64,000 bases of DNA. Origin: Aequorivita viscosa. GTDB taxonomy: Bacteria > Bacteroidota > Bacteroidia > Flavobacteriales > Flavobacteriaceae. Positions within the stretch are counted from its first letter, which is position 1. Each line of letters opens with the position of its first letter. The notes below the pieces were generated by a model. It saw nothing but the letters and a program-made list of their open reading frames with translations. It did no database searches and was not told where the DNA came from. Of the stretch, positions 17,596 through 25,509 are shown one piece after another. The stretch covers positions 1-64,000 of the forward strand of contig NZ_FNNS01000013.1 of NCBI RefSeq assembly GCF_900106795.1, read 5' to 3'. The position numbers and the translations under genes were made by a program.

Positions 17596-19446
17596 ATGGC
17601 TGATAAAGCAAACAAAGAAGAAGTGCAAGTAGAAGATACTGCAACTCAAAACGAGGTAGCTACAAAACCTCAAAGGGAAGTTTCATTAAAAGAAAGCAAC
17701 CCAGAAAAATTTCTAGAAGAGTTCAACTGGCACAACTACGAAGAAGGAATTGATCCTATCGACGATGGTAAACTAGAAGAATTTGAAAAATTAGTAAAGG
17801 AAAATTTCGTTGACACACTTGATGATGAAGTTGTTGAAGGAACTGTAGTTTATATTACAGATCGTGATGCTATTATCGACATCAACGCGAAAAGTGAAGG
17901 TGTTGTTTCATTAAACGAATTCCGTTACAATCCAGATTTAAAAGTTGGAGACAAGGTAGAAGTATTGATCGATGTTCGTGAGGACAGTACAGGTCAGCTT
18001 ATCCTTAGCCACCGTAAAGCAAGAACTATCAAGGCGTGGGATCGCGTAAATGCTGCTCACGACGAAGCTACAATCGTAAATGGATACGTAAAATGCCGTA
18101 CAAAAGGTGGTATGATCGTAGATGTTTTCGGTATCGAAGCTTTCTTACCAGGATCGCAAATTGACGTTAAGCCAATCCGCGATTACGATATGTATGTTGG
18201 TAAAACAATGGAATTCAAAGTTGTTAAAATCAACCACGAGTTTAAAAACGTTGTTGTTTCTCATAAAGCGCTTATTGAAGCGGATATCGAAGAGCAGAAA
18301 AAAGAAATCATCGGGCAGCTTGAAAAAGGTCAAGTACTTGAAGGTGTTGTTAAAAACATCACTTCATACGGAGTATTTGTTGATCTTGGTGGTGTTGATG
18401 GACTTGTACATATTACAGACCTTTCTTGGTCACGTATCAACCATCCAAATGAGATCGTTGAACTTGATCAAAAATTGAACGTTGTAATTCTTGATTTCGA
18501 TGAAGATAAAACACGTATCCAATTAGGTCTTAAGCAACTTAACCCTCACCCTTGGGAAGCTCTTGGTGATGAGTTAAAAGTAGGCGATAAAGTAAAAGGT
18601 AAAGTAGTTGTTATTGCAGACTACGGTGCGTTTGTTGAAGTTGCTGAAGGTGTTGAAGGTCTTATCCACGTTAGCGAAATGTCTTGGTCTACACACTTAC
18701 GTAGCGCACAAGATTTCGTAAAAGTAGGAGATGAAGTTGAAGCTGTTGTTCTAACAATGGACAAAGAAGAGCGTAAAATGAGCCTTGGAATCAAACAAAT
18801 GACTCCAGACCCATGGACTGATATTACTACAAAATACCCAGTTGGTTCACGCCACAAAGGTATTGTTCGCAACTTCACTAACTTCGGCGTTTTTGTTGAG
18901 CTAGAAGAAGGTATTGACGGTCTTATCTACATTAGCGATCTTTCTTGGACTAAGAAAATCAAGCACCCAAGCGAGTTTACCAATATTGGTGACACGCTAG
19001 AAGTGGTTGTATTAGAATTAGATGTTGATGGGCGTAAACTAAGTTTAGGTCACAAGCAAACTGAGGAAAATCCTTGGGATAAGTATGAAGCTGAATTCGC
19101 ATTAGGAACTAAGCACACGGCTACTATTGATGAAATGGTAGACAAAGGAGCTACTATCAACTTCAATGATGATATTACTGCCTTCATACCAAACCGTCAC
19201 CTTGAAAAAGAAGATGGTTCTATGTTGACTAAAGGTGAAGAAGCTGAATTCCAAATTATTGAGTTCAACAAAGAATTCAAAAAAGTGGTTGCTTCGCATA
19301 TGGTAATTCACAAAGAAGAAGAAGCTAAGATTGTAAAAGAAGCTGTTAAAAAACAAGTAGCAGCCGAAGCAGAAGCAAAACCAACTCTTGGTGACGCAAA
19401 CTCTGCCCTTCAAGCGCTTAAAGATAAAATGGACGGTAAAAAATAA
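17596..19446 (+). CDS. rpsA: 30S ribosomal protein S1
   Basis: 616 residues with six consecutive S1/OB-fold repeats; the best conserved ones contain GVFVDLGGVDGLVHITDLSW, GAFVEVAEGVEGLIHVSEMSW and GVFVELEEGIDGLIYISDLSW. An acidic, Gln/Glu-rich N-terminal extension of about 50 residues precedes the first repeat. S1 binds mRNA on the small ribosomal subunit; its role in Bacteroidota, which seldom use Shine-Dalgarno pairing, is of particular note. The gene stands alone between a strong promoter and a strong terminator. Confidence 0.95.
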   Translation: MADKANKEEVQVEDTATQNEVATKPQREVSLKESNPEKFLEEFNWHNYEEGIDPIDDGKLEEFEKLVKENFVDTLDDEVVEGTVVYITDRDAIIDINAKSEGVVSLNEFRYNPDLKVGDKVEVLIDVREDSTGQLILSHRKARTIKAWDRVNAAHDEATIVNGYVKCRTKGGMIVDVFGIEAFLPGSQIDVKPIRDYDMYVGKTMEFKVVKINHEFKNVVVSHKALIEADIEEQKKEIIGQLEKGQVLEGVVKNITSYGVFVDLGGVDGLVHITDLSWSRINHPNEIVELDQKLNVVILDFDEDKTRIQLGLKQLNPHPWEALGDELKVGDKVKGKVVVIADYGAFVEVAEGVEGLIHVSEMSWSTHLRSAQDFVKVGDEVEAVVLTMDKEERKMSLGIKQMTPDPWTDITTKYPVGSRHKGIVRNFTNFGVFVELEEGIDGLIYISDLSWTKKIKHPSEFTNIGDTLEVVVLELDVDGRKLSLGHKQTEENPWDKYEAEFALGTKHTATIDEMVDKGATINFNDDITAFIPNRHLEKEDGSMLTKGEEAEFQIIEFNKEFKKVVASHMVIHKEEEAKIVKEAVKKQVAAEAEAKPTLGDANSALQALKDKMDGKK

Positions 19447-19467
19447 TCGTTGCATTTATAAATAATG

Positions 19468-19499
19468 AAAAGCCTTTCGGAAACGAGAGGCTTTTTTTT
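19468..19499 (+). terminator. rpsA terminator
   Basis: AAGCCTTTCG / CGAGAGGCTT stem with a GAAA tetraloop, followed by eight T residues. A strong intrinsic terminator. Confidence 0.9.
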
Positions 19500-19593
19500 G
19501 TAGTCTATTTATTATTACTTGAACAGTACCTCTCTATCCAAAATCTGTTTTTAACAATTTTACAAACTGCCTTTTTTGAACGTAAAAAAATCG

Positions 19594-19620
19594 TATTTTT
19601 GACTGCTGAATCCTATTCAG
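19594..19620 (+). promoter_or_regulatory. pyrR promoter box and leader hairpin
   Basis: TATTTTTG at 19594-19601 matches TAnnTTTG exactly; a TTG at 19576-19578 sits 15 bases upstream, short of the usual spacing. The predicted start is followed at once by a perfect hairpin, CTGAAT (19606-19611) and ATTCAG (19615-19620) with a CCT loop, 7 bases before the ATG. A role as a regulatory site in the pyr operon is inference. Confidence 0.45.
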
Positions 19621-19627
19621 AATTTCT

Positions 19628-20167
19628 ATGAGCCAAAAAGTGTTACTGAACGCAACCGAGATAAACATTGCGCTGAATCGCTTGGCTTGTCAATTGATTG
19701 AAAATCACGACGATTTCTCCAATACAGTGCTAATTGGTCTTCAGCCGAGAGGGGTTTTCTTGGCCGAAAGATTAAAAACATTGCTCGAGGAAGAGTATGA
19801 TATAGAAAACATCAAACTCGGTTATTTAGACATTACTTTCTACAGAGACGATTTTAGAAGAAGTAACAAGCCCCTTGAAGCCAATAAAACAAGTATAATC
19901 TTTATTGTTGAAGATAAAAGAGTTGTTTTTATTGACGATGTGCTTTTCACCGGACGAAGCATTCGTTCTGCACTTACCGCAATTCAATCATTCGGTAGGC
20001 CATTGGAAATTGAATTACTAACTCTAATTGATCGACGTTTCAGTCGCCATTTGCCAATTCAACCAGACTATCGAGGCAGGCAAGTAGATGCTATTGATGG
20101 CGAAAAGGTGAGAGTTTCTTGGAAAGAGAACGATGGGGAAGACGCTGTATATTTAGTGAAAAATTGA
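19628..20167 (+). CDS. pyrR: PyrR, pyr operon regulator / uracil phosphoribosyltransferase
   Basis: 179 residues. The PRTase fold shows VLIGLQPRGVFLAERL and the PRPP-binding loop VVFIDDVLFTGRSIRSAL. The C-terminal DRRFSRHLPIQPDYRGRQVD is diagnostic for PyrR rather than for Upp. In Firmicutes PyrR binds pyr mRNA to attenuate transcription. In this phylum its regulatory role is less clear, but it sits directly upstream of pyrB as elsewhere. Its stop is 80 bases before the pyrB ATG. Confidence 0.92.
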   Translation: MSQKVLLNATEINIALNRLACQLIENHDDFSNTVLIGLQPRGVFLAERLKTLLEEEYDIENIKLGYLDITFYRDDFRRSNKPLEANKTSIIFIVEDKRVVFIDDVLFTGRSIRSALTAIQSFGRPLEIELLTLIDRRFSRHLPIQPDYRGRQVDAIDGEKVRVSWKENDGEDAVYLVKN

Positions 20168-20247
20168 AAACGAAATCAATATTGAAATCAAAAATGTAGC
20201 GTATTAATTCGCCTACAACCTTGAGCTTGAAAACTGAAAACCAAAAA

Positions 20248-21183
20248 ATGGAATTAAGTGTAAACCACTTACTGGGAATAAAATACATTACCGAAGCCGA
20301 TATTCAGCTTATTTTTGAAACGGCAGATCATTTTAAAGAGGTAATTAATAGACCAATAAAAAAAGTGCCTTCCCTGCGAGACATCACAATAGCCAATTTA
20401 TTTTTCGAAAACAGTACCCGAACAAAACTCTCTTTTGAACTTGCAGAAAAACGACTTTCAGCCGATGTAATTAATTTTGCATCTTCAAGTTCTTCAGTTT
20501 CAAAAGGCGAAACCCTAATTGATACAGTAAATAATATCCTTTCAATGAAAGTGGATATGGTTGTAATGCGGCATCCAAATCCAGGCGCTGGAGTGTTTCT
20601 TTCAAAACACGTTAAGGCGAGTATAGTAAATGCTGGAGATGGCGCACATGAACATCCTACACAAGCCTTGTTAGATACCTATTCCATTCGTGAAAAACTA
20701 GGTGATGTTGCTGGTAAAAAGGTGGTAATAATTGGAGATATTCTACATTCCAGAGTTGCATTATCAAATATTTTTGCACTTCAGAAGCTTGGAGCTTTGG
20801 TTAAAGTGTGTGGCCCTAAAACTCTTATGCCTAAGTTTATAGATAAGTTAGGTGTTTCTTTTGAGCCTAAGTTAAGAAAGGCGTTAGAATGGTGCGATGT
20901 AGCCAATATGCTTCGTGTTCAAAATGAACGTATGGACATCAGTTATTTTCCAACCACGCGAGAATACACTCAACAATTCGGACTGAATAAAGCCTTGCTC
21001 GATTCACTAAGCAAAGAAATAGTCGTTATGCACCCAGGTCCGATAAACCGTGGAGTGGAAATTACAAGTGACGTTGCCGATAGCAAGCAATCTATTATTT
21101 TGGAACAGGTTCAAAACGGTGTAGCCATCCGAATGGCGGTAATATATTTATTAGCTTCAAAAATTAAACATAATGAAGATTAA
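20248..21183 (+). CDS. pyrB: Aspartate carbamoyltransferase, catalytic subunit
   Basis: 311 residues from the ATG at 20248; a TTG further up at 20221 would add nine non-conserved residues and is rejected. The carbamoyl-phosphate motif FFENSTRTKLSFELA, the HPNPGAG and GDGAHEHPTQALLDTYS segments, and HPGPINRGVE are all present. It catalyses the first committed pyrimidine step. No pyrI regulatory subunit is adjacent. Its last codons overlap the next gene by 11 bases, a sign of coupling. Confidence 0.95.
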   Translation: MELSVNHLLGIKYITEADIQLIFETADHFKEVINRPIKKVPSLRDITIANLFFENSTRTKLSFELAEKRLSADVINFASSSSSVSKGETLIDTVNNILSMKVDMVVMRHPNPGAGVFLSKHVKASIVNAGDGAHEHPTQALLDTYSIREKLGDVAGKKVVIIGDILHSRVALSNIFALQKLGALVKVCGPKTLMPKFIDKLGVSFEPKLRKALEWCDVANMLRVQNERMDISYFPTTREYTQQFGLNKALLDSLSKEIVVMHPGPINRGVEITSDVADSKQSIILEQVQNGVAIRMAVIYLLASKIKHNED

Positions 21184-21508
21184 CAATCATCCAGACTATG
21201 TTGTTCTTGAGGATGAAAAGAACGACATTTCAAGTTTTGCAACCTTTATAGAATCGCAAGTGCCTTCAAAATACAAGGGGCAAAATGTGGTGTTGAACCT
21301 TTTGAAATACGACTCCTTGGAGCTCAACGAACTTTTATTGTTCCTGAAGGTTTCCAATCTTCACCGAAAAACGAAACATTCTTTTGTAATTGTGAATGAT
21401 GCAATATCTATGGATGAAATTCCGTACGAAATGATTGTTGTTCCAACCCTTCAAGAAGCAGGAGACATTATCGAAATGGAAGAAATAGAAAGAGATCTTG
21501 GGTTTTAA
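21173..21508 (+). CDS. Conserved small protein, possibly STAS-like, coupled to pyrB and rnz
   Basis: 111 residues. The alternating pattern VVLNLLKYDSLELNELLLFL ... HSFVIVNDAI ... MIVVPTLQEAGDIIEMEEIE looks like the beta-alpha-beta order of a STAS (anti-sigma-antagonist) fold, but no phosphoacceptor serine motif is evident. Its start lies inside the end of pyrB and it is followed by rnz. I recall this small protein as a regular neighbour of rnz in flavobacteria, sometimes mislabelled ribonuclease Z. Function unknown. Confidence 0.75.
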   Translation: MKINNHPDYVVLEDEKNDISSFATFIESQVPSKYKGQNVVLNLLKYDSLELNELLLFLKVSNLHRKTKHSFVIVNDAISMDEIPYEMIVVPTLQEAGDIIEMEEIERDLGF

Positions 21509-21522
21509 AAAGTCAACAGTAA

Positions 21523-21586
21523 CAGTTTGCAGTGGCAGTATTACTTATAATCACAGACCACTTTAAACTGACACAACTGCAAACTG
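21523..21586. repeat. Intergenic inverted repeat before rnz
   Basis: CAGTTTGCAGT (21523-21533) is repeated in inverse orientation as ACTGCAAACTG (21576-21586), with a further GTGGCAGT / ACTGCCCAC pairing outside the core. The whole 102-base spacer is built from CAGT/ACTG-like words. It resembles the degenerate short repeats seen at several other junctions in this window. Confidence 0.6.
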
Positions 21587-21610
21587 CAACTGCCCACTGA
21601 ATACTGATTT

Positions 21611-22519
21611 ATGAACTTAACAATCCTCGGATGCCACGCTGCTACGCCCAAAATTTCCGCTCATCCTACAGCGCAGGTGTTGGAAATGAAAGGGCATCTG
21701 TTTTTGATTGATTGTGGCGAAGGAACCCAAGTTCAATTAAGAAAGTACAAGGTTAAGTTTTCGAGAGTCAAGCACATTTTTATTTCGCATTTGCACGGAG
21801 ATCATTTTTTTGGATTGCCTGGGCTTATTTCTACTTTTCACTTAATGGGAAGAGAAGCCGAAATGCATATTTACGGTCCTAAAGGTATTAAAGAAGCCAT
21901 TTTATTGCTTTTAAAATTAGGAAAGTCCCGCACTAAATTTCCGCTCTATTTTCACGAATTGGAAGCCACTTCAACGCAATTGATTTACGAAGATGAAAAA
22001 GTTACTGTAGAGACTATTCCTCTAATTCACAGGGTTTATACCAATGGATTTCTATTTAAAGAAAAATTAGGAGACCGAAAACTTAATATTGAAGCTGCTA
22101 AAGAAGCAAATATCGATTTGAGTTATTACAACAAGATTAAAAGCGGATTTGATGTAGAAAATCAAGATGGTAAATTGATACCAAATGCTCAGATAACTTT
22201 TGATCCTCCTACACCAAAATCGTATGCATTTTGCAGCGATACTGTTTACAGCCCCAAAATGGTGCCTCAGATATCCAACACAACGGTTTTATATCATGAA
22301 TCTACGTTTTTAAACGTGCACCAAGAACTCTGCGTAAAAACCAAGCACAGCACAGCTAAAGAAGCGGGAATGATTGCTAAGGATGCACAAGTAGGAACTT
22401 TGATTCTCGGTCATTACTCTGGGCGCTATAATAATTTGGAGCTTTTTAGAAGTGAAGCTAAAGAATTTTTCGATAATGTGCTGTTGGCCGAAGATGGGAA
22501 GGTTTTTCAGTTCAAGTAG
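21611..22519 (+). CDS. rnz: Ribonuclease Z
   Basis: 302 residues, the short RNase Z form. The metallo-beta-lactamase zinc motif SHLHGDHFFGLPG (His60, His62, Asp64, His65) is complete, with AFCSDTVY and LGHYSGRYNN providing the later ligands. The flexible arm that clamps tRNA is present around residues 145-190. It cleaves the 3' trailer of tRNA precursors. Confidence 0.95.
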   Translation: MNLTILGCHAATPKISAHPTAQVLEMKGHLFLIDCGEGTQVQLRKYKVKFSRVKHIFISHLHGDHFFGLPGLISTFHLMGREAEMHIYGPKGIKEAILLLLKLGKSRTKFPLYFHELEATSTQLIYEDEKVTVETIPLIHRVYTNGFLFKEKLGDRKLNIEAAKEANIDLSYYNKIKSGFDVENQDGKLIPNAQITFDPPTPKSYAFCSDTVYSPKMVPQISNTTVLYHESTFLNVHQELCVKTKHSTAKEAGMIAKDAQVGTLILGHYSGRYNNLELFRSEAKEFFDNVLLAEDGKVFQFK

Positions 22520-22604
22520 TAATTTTTGGATTGAATTATTATGTTTTTGAAGCTTCTTCAGATTGAAAAAACGATAATAACTCGTAAATTGCCAATAAAA
22601 AGCA

Positions 22605-23249
22605 ATGGAAGAAAAACTATATAATTATCGAAAATCTTACGAAAAAGCCGTGCTTTCAGAAACATCTGTTCACGAAAATCCGATGCAGCAATTTCGCACT
22701 TGGTTTTTTGAAGTGCAAGACAGTAATTCTGTTGACGAAGTAAACGCAATGACGATTTCTACCGTGGGTGTTGATGGTTTCCCAAAGGGTAGAGTAGTAC
22801 TCTTGAAGAAATATGACGAAAACGGATTCTATTTTTATACTAATTACAACAGCGAGAAAGGAAAGGCTATAACTCAAAACAACAAGGTTTCACTTTCTTT
22901 TTTCTGGCCAAAAATGGAACGTCAAATTCTTATTAAAGGAATAGCAGAAAAAACATCCGAAGCAGATTCTACCAATTACTTTCATTCGCGTCCTAAAGGA
23001 AGTCAACTAGGGGCAATGGTGTCGCCTCAAAGTAGTCCCGTGGCTTCCCGTGAAATATTAGAGAAAAATCTTAGCGAGCTTGAAAAGGAATATGAAAACA
23101 AGGAGGTTCCAAAACCGAAAGAGTGGGGAGGATTCTTGATTAGACCAGTCTCTATTGAATTTTGGCAAGGAAGGGCAAATCGCTTACACGACAGGATTCG
23201 CTATACCTTAAAAGAGTATGATTGGGTTATTGAGCGTTTGGCGCCGTAA
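22605..23249 (+). CDS. pdxH: Pyridoxamine 5'-phosphate oxidase
   Basis: 214 residues. FMN and PLP binding segments are clear: GFPKGRVVLLKKYD, FYTNYNSEKGKA, SFFWPKMERQI, and the C-terminal signature EFWQGRANRLHDRI. It oxidises PNP/PMP to PLP, a cofactor also needed by the nearby kynureninase and aminotransferase, though that is a coincidence of neighbourhood at most. Confidence 0.95.
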   Translation: MEEKLYNYRKSYEKAVLSETSVHENPMQQFRTWFFEVQDSNSVDEVNAMTISTVGVDGFPKGRVVLLKKYDENGFYFYTNYNSEKGKAITQNNKVSLSFFWPKMERQILIKGIAEKTSEADSTNYFHSRPKGSQLGAMVSPQSSPVASREILEKNLSELEKEYENKEVPKPKEWGGFLIRPVSIEFWQGRANRLHDRIRYTLKEYDWVIERLAP

Positions 23250-23282
23250 AAACGGTTTCAAGTTTCAGGTTGCAAGCCCCAC

Positions 23283-23316
23283 AACTTTGACAAAGTTCAA
23301 AATTTTGACAAAGTTT
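23283..23316. repeat. Palindromic repeat AACTTTGACAAAGTT plus partial direct copy
   Basis: AACTTTGACAAAGTT at 23283-23297 is a palindrome with a one-base centre. TTTGACAAAGTTT recurs at 23304-23316 after a 6-base gap. It lies in the 114-base spacer between the convergent pdxH and aldehyde dehydrogenase genes, without a T-tract, so it is more likely a dispersed repeat than a terminator. Confidence 0.6.
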
Positions 23317-23363
23317 CTGTTATAATCCGCAGCTCTTAGTAGATTTCAGCGTGAAGAGGCGTT

Positions 23364-24821
23364 CTAATTTGTATCGAAGCCTTCATATCTAATACAAACA
23401 TTCTTCTGTTCCGTGAAAAACTTTAGCGCTTCAAAACCACCTTCGCGACCTAGGCCGCTGGCTTTCATTCCGCCAAATGGAGTTCGTAAATCACGATTGA
23501 GCCAAGTGTTTACCCAAACAATTCCTGATTCAATTCCTTTAGAGATTCGCATCGTCCGGTTTAAATCTGTAGTCCATAGTGTAGCAGAAAGACCATATTT
23601 GACTGAGTTAGCCATTTGCAGGGCTTCTTCTTCGGTTTTAAAAGGCATAATCGTTACTACTGGACCAAATATTTCTTCTTGATTTACGCGACATTCATTG
23701 TCGAAAACCTCGATAACGGTTGGTTCTAGATAATATCCGTTTTCCAGCCCTTTGATTCTCACTCGGTTTCCTCCGAAAAGGATTTTTCCACCTTCTTTTT
23801 CTGCAAGTTGTATATACGATTCTACTTTTTCCAAATGTTCTTTTGAAACCAATGCACCTAAATTCGTATCCTCATCAAAAGGGTTTCCCACTTTTAATTG
23901 TTTCACTTTTTCGACAAAATCTTTTTTGATCTTGTCGTAAATGGGTTTTTCTACGTAAATCCTACTGCCACAAAGGCAAATCTGTCCTTGGTTCGCGAAA
24001 GAAGAACGCACAGTTTCTTTGAGCATTTTGTCGTAATTGCAGTCGGCAAAAATAAGGTTGGGGTTTTTCCCGCCCAATTCCAACGACAATTTTTTAAACA
24101 TCGGCCCCGCAGTTCTGGCAATATGTTCGCCAGTTTTTGTGCCACCAGTAAACGAAATAGCATTAATATTTGGATGTTCAACAATAGCCTGTCCAGCAGA
24201 AGGACCAGAGCCGTGAACAATATTTAAAACCCCTTTTGGCAAACCTGCTTCTGTGCATATTTCGCCTAAAAGAAACGCTGTCATCGGAGTTATTTCACTG
24301 GGTTTCGCAACCACAGTGTTTCCTGCCGCAATTGCTGGCGCGATTTTCCAAGTGAACAAATAGAGTGGCAGGTTCCAAGGCGAAATACAGCCAACAACCC
24401 CTAAAGGTTGGCGCAAAGTGTAATTTATTGTATTCAATCCGACACTTTCGTGCGCTTCACTTGCAAATTGGGTGATTGCATTTCCAAAAAACCTGAAGTT
24501 GGCAGAGGCCCTAGGAATATCTACAGCAGATGCTAAACTAAGCGGTTTCCCATTGTCTTTCGCTTCGGCTTCGGCTAACTTGTCTAGGTTTTCGGCAATC
24601 AAATCTGCAATTTTCAACAGAATTATACTGCGCTCATCAATGGTTGTATTGCTCCATTTAGGAAATGCAGCTGCTGCAGCTTGATACGCGGTTTCAATAT
24701 CTTCGGAATTTGAATTCGCTATTTGTGAATACACTTCGCCATTGGAAGGATTGTAATTATCCAACCATTTTTTTGACACAGGTTCAACGTATTCGCCGTT
24801 TATGTAGTTTAGGATTTTCAA
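23364..24821 (-). CDS. Aldehyde dehydrogenase, likely 2-aminomuconic semialdehyde dehydrogenase
   Basis: 485 residues. NAD-dependent ALDH motifs: SPWNLPLYLFTWKIAPA, FTGGTKTGEHI, the catalytic Glu in LELGGKNPNL, and the catalytic Cys in GQICLCGSRIY. Its position with a RidA-type deaminase, kynurenine 3-monooxygenase and kynureninase on the same strand points to oxidation of 2-aminomuconate semialdehyde in tryptophan degradation. Substrate assignment rests on context. It is the last gene of the cluster in the direction of transcription. Confidence 0.88.
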   Translation of the reverse strand: MKILNYINGEYVEPVSKKWLDNYNPSNGEVYSQIANSNSEDIETAYQAAAAAFPKWSNTTIDERSIILLKIADLIAENLDKLAEAEAKDNGKPLSLASAVDIPRASANFRFFGNAITQFASEAHESVGLNTINYTLRQPLGVVGCISPWNLPLYLFTWKIAPAIAAGNTVVAKPSEITPMTAFLLGEICTEAGLPKGVLNIVHGSGPSAGQAIVEHPNINAISFTGGTKTGEHIARTAGPMFKKLSLELGGKNPNLIFADCNYDKMLKETVRSSFANQGQICLCGSRIYVEKPIYDKIKKDFVEKVKQLKVGNPFDEDTNLGALVSKEHLEKVESYIQLAEKEGGKILFGGNRVRIKGLENGYYLEPTVIEVFDNECRVNQEEIFGPVVTIMPFKTEEEALQMANSVKYGLSATLWTTDLNRTMRISKGIESGIVWVNTWLNRDLRTPFGGMKASGLGREGGFEALKFFTEQKNVCIRYEGFDTN

Positions 24822-24844
24822 AGTCTTTATATTATTTTGGATTC

Positions 24845-24877
24845 AGACCTCACAGGTTTCAAAAACCTGTGAGGTCT
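24845..24877. repeat. 15-bp palindromic element, ACCTGT-AGGT family, copy 1
   Basis: AGACCTCACAGGTTT (24845-24859) and its exact reverse complement (24863-24877) are separated by only CAA. The right arm followed by TTTC (core ACCTGTGAGGT) closely resembles the element at 45011-45075 (core ACCTGTTAGGT). Downstream come CTACTGTTACTGATTACTG words like those in other spacers. It lies between two genes of the kynurenine cluster and could also act as a terminator or RNA-stability hairpin. Confidence 0.75.
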
Positions 24878-24905
24878 TTCGACTGCCTACTGTTACTGAT
24901 TACTG

Positions 24906-25355
24906 CTACTTTTTCAAAGGAGAATAAGCCATCGCCTTAATTTCAACAACTAAATGTGGATGTGGTAATTGATGTACAGCAACGGTTGTTCGTGCGGGTC
25001 CTGTTTCTTTATCAAAATATTCAGCATATACTTCATTGTAGCCTCCAAAGTCATTCATATTTACCAAAAAACTAGTAACATCAACAACATCGGCCATTGT
25101 AGCGCCTTCGGTTGCAAGATAATCTTTAATGTTCTCAAGGACTGCGCGCGTTTGCTCTCGAATATCGAAATACATTGTACCTAATTCGTCAACTTTATTG
25201 ACTCCAGCAAAGGTGTTATCGGGCAAGCGCGAACTAGTACCACTTACAAAAAGAAAATCACCCGCACGCTTAATGTGTGGAAATGCACCGCGCGGAGTTG
25301 CTTTACCTTCAACTAAATTCCCGTGAAGGCGGGAATCTTTTTTGTCATTGCTCAT
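24906..25355 (-). CDS. RidA family deaminase, likely 2-aminomuconate deaminase
   Basis: 149 residues. The RidA/YjgF core begins at about residue 15 ([26 protein letters not shown]). The active-site Arg in GPARTTVAV and the Glu in [12 protein letters not shown] are present. It is longer than simple RidA and matches the 2-aminomuconate deaminase group, in line with the flanking kynurenine-pathway genes. Its first 14 residues are encoded partly by a REP-like palindrome (25317-25336) and read [13 protein letters not shown]; the next possible start codon is far inside the fold, so this extension seems to be translated. Confidence 0.85.
   Translation of the reverse strand: MSNDKKDSRLHGNLVEGKATPRGAFPHIKRAGDFLFVSGTSSRLPDNTFAGVNKVDELGTMYFDIREQTRAVLENIKDYLATEGATMADVVDVTSFLVNMNDFGGYNEVYAEYFDKETGPARTTVAVHQLPHPHLVVEIKAMAYSPLKK
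25317..25336. repeat. REP-like palindrome inside the ridA-type coding sequence
   Basis: ATTCCCG TGAAGG CGGGAAT: 7-bp perfect stem with a 6-base loop, with GTCATT close by at 25343-25348. It strongly resembles the ATTCCCGC-GAAG-GCGGGAAT repetitive palindromes found in many bacterial intergenic regions. Translated in the gene's frame it gives DSRLHGN, a peptide typical of such repeats when they are read through. Confidence 0.65.
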
Positions 25356-25509
25356 AATTAATATTTTTCAAATTTTATTGATTACCTGGCGAGGTTTTCA
25401 TTTATCAGACAGATGATGAACAACCTTCTTAATTTATAATTATTCAGTATTTAGACTTATAATAAGTTTATTGAAAGAGCAAAAGCACAGTTCAACAAAC
25501 TCATCACGA

